Assembly (NCBI GenBank): GCA_028285035.1
Contig: JANQQF010000124.1
Span: 62,001-126,000 of the forward strand
Source of the DNA: Phycisphaerae bacterium
Lineage (GTDB): Bacteria; Chloroflexota; Anaerolineae; 4572-78; J111
Direction: 5' to 3'
Length of the DNA stretch: 64,000 nt
In this document: piece after piece, positions 1 through 8,800 of the stretch
How positions within the stretch are numbered: position 1 is the stretch's first letter
Layout of the letters: the number at the start of each line of letters is the position of its first letter
Made by a program: the position numbers and the translations under genes
The notes under the pieces: generated by a model
Database searches by the model: none
Seen by the model: only the letters and a program-made list of their open reading frames with translations
What the model was told of the DNA's origin: nothing

Positions 1-2
1 TA

Positions 3-2363
3 AGAGATGAAGACATCCTGGCCTTTACACCAAGTAGCCTAGGGACCACAACCAGCGGAACGTGGGCAATGTACTTTGATGCGGGGGATGTAGGGTTGAC
101 CACATCGGATGAGGGCATTACTGGAATAGCACTAACATCCGAAAATGAGTTGTATTTAAGTACACGTGGGAACTTTGCTGTGAGTGGGCTGAGTGGAGCA
201 GATGAAGATATATTCAAATGTAGCTTGACGAGTGAAGGGGCTACAACAATCTGCACCTTTGATCCAACTTTCGTGCTTGATGGCAGTGAGGTTGGGTTGG
301 GAAGCAATGACATTGAAGGCTTGAGTCTGCTCGGTCAAAGCAGCAGTGAGCTTGCCCCGACCGCCGGATTTAGCACCAGTAGCCCTGATGAGCTTGGTCA
401 AGTGACGAGCTTCACCAATAGCACGACTGGAAACAATGTAAGTTATGAATGGAGCTTCGGGGATGGGGCCATAAGCACCGCTGAAAATCCAACGCACACT
501 TACGCCGTAGACGGTACGTTTACGGTTGTAATGACGGCTACGAACAGTGGGGGGAGTGATAAAGCAAGCCATCAAGTGGTTATCGAAGCCCTTTCTCCAG
601 TTGATGACCCGATCACTGGAATGAGTGTAGACAGTAGTAGTCCGACGGAACTTAGCCAGAGCACAGCCTTTAGTGTGACCGTGAGTGGTGGAACGAATGT
701 TAGTTACGACTGGAATTTGGGTGATGGCACGGTGATTGTGAATGGTAGTACCAACGTGAGGCACACCTATAGCCAAACTGGTACCTACACAGTGGTGGCA
801 ACGGCCACAAATGAGGTCGGCAGTGAAACAGCCAGCACGACTGTCAAGGTGGTAGACCCAGCTCCGCCGCCAGCCGATGATCCGATTAACGGGATGAGCG
901 TAGATAGCAGTAGCCCCACTGAAATCGGCCAGAGCACAGCCTTTAGTGTGACCGTGACTGGAGGAACAAACATCAGTTACGACTGGAACTTCGGTGATGG
1001 CACGGTTGTTGCTGATGGTGGGGCTAACATCAGTTATATTTATGGGCAGACCGGAAACTATACCGTGTTAGTAACAGGAACAAATAACGTCGGTACAACG
1101 ACCGCTAACACAGCGGTAACAATTGACCCGCTCAGTCTTACTCTGTTAGGGCCAGCGGATAATAGCACGCAAGCCCAACCGCAGTTTGATTGGGAAGATG
1201 TCACTGGTGCGACCAATTATCAAATCCAGATATCTGATAGCAATGATTTCAGCAATCTCTTGATTGATCAGAATGTAACCGAGAGTGACTACAGTTTCAT
1301 CAGCATCCAAACCGGACAATACTTCTGGCGCGTCATTGTGAATGATGGACCAGCGGATGGGCTACAATCAGAGGTTCGGTCGATGCAGTTGGTCAACTAC
1401 AATGGCGATGACGATGGGGATATTCTGCCCAATGGCTGGGAATTGCATGGATACGATGCCGAGAATGATGGAACCCTCGAGGTTAACTTGCCCGCCTTAG
1501 GCGCGAACTACCGCCACAAAGACATCTTTGTTGAGATGGACTATATGGAGCGGGCTTCAGCAGCAAATGGCTTGGCTCCGAACCAGAATGTAATCAATCA
1601 AATTACGGCAATCTTTGCCAATGCCCCGGTATCTAATCCCGATGGGGTTGATGGCATCAATATTCACCTTGAGTTGGATGATCTGGTGCCGTATGATGAG
1701 AGCTTTGCCTGGGAAGGTGGCGATCTCTCAGAGTTCATCGCCTTGAAAGATACGTATTACGATACGCACAACCAAAAAATTTATCACTATATGATTTGGG
1801 CCAATCGTTACAATAACCATAACACAGAAACGCCAGTTACTATTGGTGTTTCCTCCCGAGTGCCTGGTGAATTCTTCTTTGTAAGTTTGGGCCACTTCAA
1901 CGGTGGCGATGGTGGCACGGACACTCAAAAAGTGGCGGCGTTTGTGCACGAGTTAGGGCACAACCTTGGCTTTGGTCACGGTGGGGAGAATACTCGAAAC
2001 TACAAGCCCAACTACTTCAGCGTGATGAACTATTGGTGGGCGTTAGATGGCATTCCTGATGGGACGAACAAGATCGATTATCAAGGCTTCACCCTGCCAA
2101 CTTTGGATGAAAGCAACTTGGATGAAACCGTCGGCTTAAATGGGGGCGGGTTGTTGACCGGATACACAACCAGCTACTACTGCCCGAATGGCTCAACCCA
2201 GACAGTGGCGGCAGATGGTCCGATCGACTGGAACTGTGATGGGGATGATACTGATACCGGTATTCAAGTTGACCTCAATGATGACGGGAATATCAACAGC
2301 TTGAGTTCCCAGAACGATTGGGATTCGATTGTGTTTGATGGAGGTAATCGCCTCGGCCCATAA
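3..2363 (+). CDS. Secreted modular protein with PKD domains and C-terminal metzincin-type metalloprotease (5' partial)
   Basis: The reading frame is open from base 3, so the true start lies left of the window. Visible order: the end of a propeller-like repeat module (to about nt 340), three PKD domains (about 355-590, 600-860, 870-1125), a fibronectin-III-like domain (about 1130-1385; FDWEDVTGATNYQIQ), then an Asp-rich segment and a peptidase domain. The peptidase has HELGHNLGFGH (nt 1947-1979), which fits the metzincin zinc motif HExxHxxGxxH, followed by a Met-turn candidate, SVMNY. The C-terminus carries Asp/Asn-rich loops (WNCDGDDTDTG, DLNDDGN) that look calcium-binding. It is very similar to the end of the next gene but goes straight from the repeat module through PKD domains to the protease, without the lyase domain. 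Probably an extracellular protease; the substrate is unknown. Confidence 0.85.
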   Translation, partial: RDEDILAFTPSSLGTTTSGTWAMYFDAGDVGLTTSDEGITGIALTSENELYLSTRGNFAVSGLSGADEDIFKCSLTSEGATTICTFDPTFVLDGSEVGLGSNDIEGLSLLGQSSSELAPTAGFSTSSPDELGQVTSFTNSTTGNNVSYEWSFGDGAISTAENPTHTYAVDGTFTVVMTATNSGGSDKASHQVVIEALSPVDDPITGMSVDSSSPTELSQSTAFSVTVSGGTNVSYDWNLGDGTVIVNGSTNVRHTYSQTGTYTVVATATNEVGSETASTTVKVVDPAPPPADDPINGMSVDSSSPTEIGQSTAFSVTVTGGTNISYDWNFGDGTVVADGGANISYIYGQTGNYTVLVTGTNNVGTTTANTAVTIDPLSLTLLGPADNSTQAQPQFDWEDVTGATNYQIQISDSNDFSNLLIDQNVTESDYSFISIQTGQYFWRVIVNDGPADGLQSEVRSMQLVNYNGDDDGDILPNGWELHGYDAENDGTLEVNLPALGANYRHKDIFVEMDYMERASAANGLAPNQNVINQITAIFANAPVSNPDGVDGINIHLELDDLVPYDESFAWEGGDLSEFIALKDTYYDTHNQKIYHYMIWANRYNNHNTETPVTIGVSSRVPGEFFFVSLGHFNGGDGGTDTQKVAAFVHELGHNLGFGHGGENTRNYKPNYFSVMNYWWALDGIPDGTNKIDYQGFTLPTLDESNLDETVGLNGGGLLTGYTTSYYCPNGSTQTVAADGPIDWNCDGDDTDTGIQVDLNDDGNINSLSSQNDWDSIVFDGGNRLGP

Positions 2364-2400
2364 ATTTAAGTGCGAATAAAGGTTTATCGCAGAATTGAGT

Positions 2401-2441
2401 AACAGGGAAAATGTGTAAAAGCATTTTCCCTGTTTTGTTTT
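2401..2441 (+). terminator. Rho-independent terminator
   Basis: A 13-bp perfect stem (AACAGGGAAAATG at 2401-2413 with CATTTTCCCTGTT at 2422-2434) is followed by a T-rich tract, 38 nt after the stop of the partial protease gene. Confidence 0.9.
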
Positions 2442-2479
2442 GTGCCTCATCAACTTGAAAAATTTAATGATGACAATGC

Positions 2480-2511
2480 AAAGCAAACGAAAAGCAAACG
2501 AAAAGCAAATT
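2480..2511 (+). repeat. Three tandem 11-bp direct repeats
   Basis: AAAGCAAACGA occurs at 2480-2490 and 2491-2501, with a third, imperfect copy at 2502-2511. The 11-bp period is about one helical turn. It lies in the 443-bp gap before the giant lyase-protease gene, about 210 bp upstream of its likely -10. It may be a protein-binding array; the function is not known. Apart from the terminator, these repeats and the promoter box, nothing else was recognised in this gap. Confidence 0.55.
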
Positions 2512-2690
2512 CAACTCGATCCCAAATTTGATATACTTATAAAGCGAACGTGCGTCTTTTTGTGGGGTAAGTTGTAGTGTGCCAACCACTTTTAAGACGA
2601 TTGAATGTTTTAACAACATACTGTCTCAAGTGCATTTTATTTACGACCAAACCTTTATTTTCCTCAAAAATTAAGACTGTAAACCATAAT

Positions 2691-2723
2691 TCAAACCGGA
2701 TTCACACCATAATCAGGTATAAT
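2691..2723 (+). promoter_or_regulatory. Putative promoter with conserved upstream box, giant lyase-protease gene
   Basis: The 18-nt box TCAAACCGGATTCACACC (2691-2708) lies 9 nt before a consensus -10, TATAAT (2718-2723). The same box (16 of 18 identical), with the same 9-nt spacing to a -10-like hexamer, occurs before the gene at 11560. No good -35 hexamer is present, which suggests an activator-dependent promoter. The -10 is 83 nt before the ATG. Confidence 0.6.
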
Positions 2724-2806
2724 TTAGGGTAGGTTTTATTTTAGAGGTATTCTCTTGAATGCTATGAAGATTGGATTTCAACCGGACTTGTGAACTTAGG
2801 AGAGAA

Positions 2807-5800
2807 ATGAACACCAGAAACTTACAGAAACTAATCCGATACTTGTTATTTGTGGCGATCCTAATCTCATTGACCTATATTTCCCCTTCATCCACAGTTT
2901 ATGGGCAAGAGGGAATTTCTGAGCCACAACGTTACGTCATTTACAATGCCACTAGCGAGTCTGATTTAACAAAAATTGTAAGCGCTGGTGTCTCAATTGA
3001 CTCGATTACATTTGACCTGGTTGAAGTGACAGCTGATGCTACACAAGTTTCTACCCTACAAGACCTTGGTTATGATATTGAGTTGATGGCCGACCCAATC
3101 GTGAACTGGAAGGGCGCATATACAGTCTATCTACCCCTCATCACCAATAATCTTGTCCCCTCTTCCGAGCCAATCACGATTTTGACCAATGGTGATTCAA
3201 TTCTTCACCTCACAATCGCTGAAGGAGGCTCTTTCACGTTCGGTACGCTTGCTGGAATAGCCAATGAAGATATTTTTCGGTTTATTGACAATGATTTTGA
3301 ACTGGTGTTTGATGGCTCGGATGTTGGCGTTCTGCCCAGTATTGATGCTTTTCATGTTGTCGATGACACCACCATTCTATTCTCCGTACGGAGCGCCACA
3401 ACCCTCAATGGCCTCGCGGTTACTGATGCCGATATCGTGCAATTTACAGCCACATCACTTGGTGATACCACAGCGGGCACCTTCTCTATGTACTTTGATG
3501 GCTCCGATGTTGAGCTAACCACCAGTAGCGAAGATGTCGATGCCTTTTCGATTTTAGACGATGGTCGACTGTTAATCTCAACGGTTGGTAATCCGGCGGT
3601 CACTGGCGTATCTAGTCCACGTGATGAGGATATTCTGGTTTTTGATCCAACCAATTTAGGAGATACAACCAGTGGCTCCTGGGATATCTATTTTGACAGC
3701 TCGGATGAAGGGTTGAGTGTTTCAAATGATGGTGTTGATGGCTTAGCCATTGATAGCGATGGGGTGATGTACTTTAGTGCACGGGCTGACTTTACGGCTA
3801 CAGGCGTAAGTGGTGATGGCAGCGATGTTTTTTATTGTGACCCAGTCACCCTAGGTATCACTACCGATTGTAATTTTGTTTCAACTTATTTTTTTGATAG
3901 TGATGCCAATGGCTTAACTGGCAGTACCGTTGACGGTATTGGCTTGGTCCAATCAGCTGAGGATCAACCAATTGTTGGTCTAAACGCCACGAACGATGGA
4001 CCGACGACGATTGGTGATTCAACCACATTATCCGCGAGTGTCTCCGATGGGAACGTGACGACCTATACTTGGAATTTAGGGGATGGGACGATTGTAAATG
4101 GCACGATCGTTGATCACACTTATTCTGCGGTTGGCGAATATACGGCAATGGTGACCGCTGAAAATAGCTTGGGTTCAGTAACTGCCTCGACAACCGTTAC
4201 CGTTGTGGATGTTGTTGTAGAAGCCCCCGTCGCCAATTTTAGTAGCAGTAGCCCCACTCAATTAGGCGATCCCACAAGTTTCATAAATAGTTCAACTGGA
4301 ACCGACTTGAGTTACGAATGGAACTTTGGTGATGGCTCACCAGTCAGTACTGAGGCCAATCCAACCCATACCTACGCGGAAGCGGGAATTTATACGGTCT
4401 TGATGACTGCCATCAACACGGCTGGCTCATCGACAATATCGGATCAGGTTGTTGTCACTTCCCCACCGGCCCAAGGCACCCCTCTGTTGTATATGACCTT
4501 CTCAAGTGGTGGCTCATATGATGTCGGCTCGGTAACGGGGATGCAGAACGAAGACATCATAAGCTATGATGGCACCAATTTTGAAATGGTGTTTGATGGG
4601 TCAGACGTTGGAGTCTTGCCCAGTGTCGATGCAATTAAGATTGTAGACGAGGACACTATTCTGATGTCATTCAGATCAGGGACAACCGTCGGTGACTTGA
4701 CCGTCTCCGATGCTGATATTGTGCAATTTGATGCCATAAGCTTAGGTGATACTACCGCCGGAACCTTTAGCCTCTATTTTGATGGTTCGGATGTTGAGTT
4801 GACCATGAGTAGTGAGGATGTTGATGGAATTGATATTCTCGAAGATGGTCGATTGTTGATCTCAACCACAGGTAATCCCAGTGTAACGGGCTTATCTAGC
4901 TTGCGAGACGAAGATATTCTGGCCTTTACCCCAAGCAGTTTAGGGGATACTACCGCCGGAACGTGGGCGATGTACTTTGATGCTGGCGATGTAGGTTTAA
5001 CGACTTCAAATGAAGGCATCAACGGCTTGGCCCAGACAACCGACAGCGATTTGTATCTGAGTACAGTCGGCAGCTTTGCCGTCACAGGGTTGAGCGGCGA
5101 TGATGAAGATGTGTTCATGTGTGAGCTGACGAGCGAAGGAGACACAACCGCCTGTACCTTTGATCCAACCCTGGCGTTTGATGGCGATGGGTTTGGCTTG
5201 AGTGGGAATGAGCTTGATGGCTTGGATTACAGTGAAGGTGGTGACAGTCCGAGTGGGCCAGCGCCTGTCGCTGGCTTTACGAGCACCAGCCCTGATGAAG
5301 TCGGCGAGGTAACCAGCTTCACCAATAGCACCACTGGTTCAAATGTGAGTTATGAATGGAGCTTCGGCGATGGGGCAACGAGTACGGAAGAAAACCCGAG
5401 CCACACCTATGCTGTTGCCGGAGATTATACGGTTGTGATGATCGCGACAAACAGTGGTGGCAGTGATACAGCTAGTGCAACTGTAACGATTACGGATCCG
5501 CCTCCTACACCTGATCCCATCACCGGTTTAGCGGCCAGCAATGATGGGCCAACTGAAGTAGGGCAAAGTACGTCGTTGAGCGCGAGTGTGACAGGTGGGA
5601 CCAATGTGAATTATCTTTGGAGCTTTGGTGATGGTCAGAACGGTACAGGGGCAAGCGTCAATCATACCTACGCTCAAACAGGGGTTTACACGGCGACTGT
5701 GTTTGCTAGTAATGAGGTCAGTAGCGAAATTGCTACAACATTGGTGCAGGTCGTTGATCAAGCCCCCGTGGCTATCTTCAGCAGCAGTAGCCCTGACCAA

Positions 5801-8800
5801 CTTGGTGAAACCACCAGTTTCACAAATAGCTCGTTAGGCACAAATTTAAGCTATGAATGGGATTTTGGGGATGACTCAGCAGTCAGCACCGAAGTCAATC
5901 CAACCCATACCTACGCGGAAACGGGAACCTATACGGTCTTGATGACCGCATCCAATGGTGTTGGCTCCTCAACCATGTCAGAACAAATTGAGATTACCTC
6001 ACCCCCCGCCCAGGATGCGCTGCAACTCTATCTAACTTTTCTTAACGGTGGAACATACACTGTAGGTGTTCTGACCAATGTTCAGAATGAAGACATTGTG
6101 CGCTATGATGGTAATGATTTTGAAATGGTGTTTGACGGCTCAGATGTTGGTGTTGTCGGGAGCATCGATGCCTTTCATGTTGTAGATGAAGATACAATTT
6201 TACTCTCGGTCAGAGCGGCTACAACCTTAGGTGGTTTGGCGGTGACTGATGCTGATATTGTGCAGTTTGATGCAACAAGCCTGGGCGAAACCACAGCCGG
6301 AACCTTCAGTATGTACTTTGATGGTTCGGATGTTGAGTTAACGACGAGTAGTGAAGATGTTGATGGCATCGCTATCTTGGAAGATGGTCGGTTGTTGATC
6401 TCAACGACAGGTAATCCCGATGTGACTGGCTTGTCTAGCTTGCGAGATGAAGACATCTTGGCCTTTACGCCAAGCAGTTTGGGGGATACCACCGCCGGAA
6501 CGTGGGCAATGTACTTTGATGCTGGCGATGTTGGGTTGACCACGTCAGACGAAGGGATTACGGGCATCTTTGTAACCTCAGACAATGAGCTTTATCTAAG
6601 CACCCGTGGTAGTTTTGCTGTGAGCGGTTTGAGTGGAGCTGATGAGGATGTGTTCAAATGTAGTCTGACCAGCGAAGGGGATACCACCGCTTGCGATTAC
6701 GATCCAGCCTTGGTATTTGATGGCGATGCGTTTGGCTTGGATGGTAATGATATTGAAGGCTTGAGCCTATTTGCCCCAGATGATCCTGGCCCGACGCCAC
6801 CTGTGGCTGGCTTTACCAGCAGTAGCCCTGATGAGCTTGGTCAGGTGACCAGCTTTGTGAATACATCAACCGGTAGCAATCTCAGCTATGAGTGGAGTTT
6901 TGGCGATGGGGCAACCAGCACTGACGAAAATCCAACCCATACCTATGCCGAAACAGGAACATTCATCGTGTTGCTGACTGCAACGAATACAGATGGCTCA
7001 TCAACAGCCTCGCAACAGATCATCATCAATGATGCGCCACCAGTTACCGAACTTGTTCACCCCTACATTGCCTTCACACCGGCAGAGCTAGCTACCGTAA
7101 AAGCAGCTGTTCAGGTGATTGGTGATCCACGACAAGATATGCTAGCTTCTTTGGAAGATGGTTATCTGGCCGATTACGACAGTAACCCGGCTTTAGGGAA
7201 CGATATGTTCTTGAATGCGGTAGCCTATGCTGTGACGGAAGATGACAAGTATCTCACTCGCTCACGGGCCACGATGCTGGATTTTGTAACAACTGAGACG
7301 TGTTGGGACAAGAGCAGTAATGGTCAATGTCGGCGGGATCGGATTGCCGGAATTAATATGATTGATGTGGGGATGACCTATGACATCTTGTATCAATCAT
7401 TAAGTGAGAGTGATCGACAGACTGTTCGAGATGTCCTGTTCCATCAAGGTTGTATGCAGTATGAAGCGGCCACCTGGGGCAAAAATAATACGGCTGAAGG
7501 CTGGAGCAACTGGTGGTACAATGCCTACACCAATAATCACTACACCTCATCTTTGGCAGGCTTGGCGATGGTGGCAATGGTGTTGGAGCCAGAAGAAGAT
7601 TTGCTGGGCACCTGTTCAAGCAGCAATAAGGATGGAGCTAGTTTCACCACGACCGTAAGTGACTGGCTCGATTACAGCATCGATAACTTTAATACAGCCA
7701 AGATTGTTTGGGATGAGATCGAAGATGGCCACTGGCCTGAGGGTGATATTTACCAAACGGCCGCCTTTGCCGAGTTGACTGTCGTCGTCTTTGCCTTGGA
7801 TCGATTACACGGCACAGACTTTGCGACAAGTCCGATCATCGAACAGTTTCCACAATATTACTTGTATGACTCAGCGCCTAATCAACGTTGGAACAACATT
7901 CAAAATGCTGGGGATGCTACCTCAGCGCGACGTAGAAGTTTCCGGTTCTTGAAAGATTTACGAATGCTGGCCCGCTTGAACAATGATGAAGTCGCGCAAG
8001 GGTTGGCTGATGAAATTATCGCTGATTTGGGGGGGCGTCCCAAGAGTGGGGGCAGTAGCATTGGTGATTTACCCTTCAAAGAAATCGCCCACGAGCTATT
8101 TTTCTATGACCCAACTGTGGCTGCGAAAAGGCCGGATGAGCTCGCTATTCACCGATCCCAGCAAATGACCGATGCCGAAGAAGTTTACATGTGGTCAGAT
8201 TGGGGCGACAACGCTCTGGTCGCCGCACTCCATAGCGGACCTCCGGGTGGAGATAGCAGTTTTGACCACGCTAAGACTAACTACAACGGTCGTGTTTGGG
8301 CCGGTGGTGGTCAAGTTCCGCAAGAGTTCAAGCCAGCGACTGCCCACGTCCATGCAGACTCCAACGGTTTTTACTTGTATGGAAATGGAACGTACTTGAT
8401 CCCAGAAGTGGGTGTCTATCGCGACGACCGAGCGCTATGGGCCTCGTCAACCACCTCGCACAATACGATTACTGTTGGTGGTAAAGATCAGATTGGTGGC
8501 TGTTTGGATAACACCAGTTGTACTGGCGATGAAGAATACGTGCCGTATGGCAATGCCGACCTTTATCACGGCAAAGATGAATATTGGAACCAAGCGAATG
8601 TGGGCATTACCACCTTTGCCACGGCTGCGAACTATGATTTTACAGTGGGGGATGCTACGGATGCTTATGCTAGCAGCGAAGGGGTGGATGAGTTCACTCG
8701 AAACATCATGTTTGTTGAAAAATCCTATTTCGTGATGATGGATGATATTCGGCTCAGTAGCTCCAATCAAGTAGACTGGCACATGCACACCCAAGATGGT

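Noticed and set aside
156..776. 206-residue frame on the - strand
   Set aside because: Antisense of PKD repeats; similar low-complexity shadows recur at 9482-9970 and other PKD regions.
2480..2511. CRISPR-like repeats
   Set aside because: 11-bp units are directly adjacent, with no spacers and no cas genes nearby.
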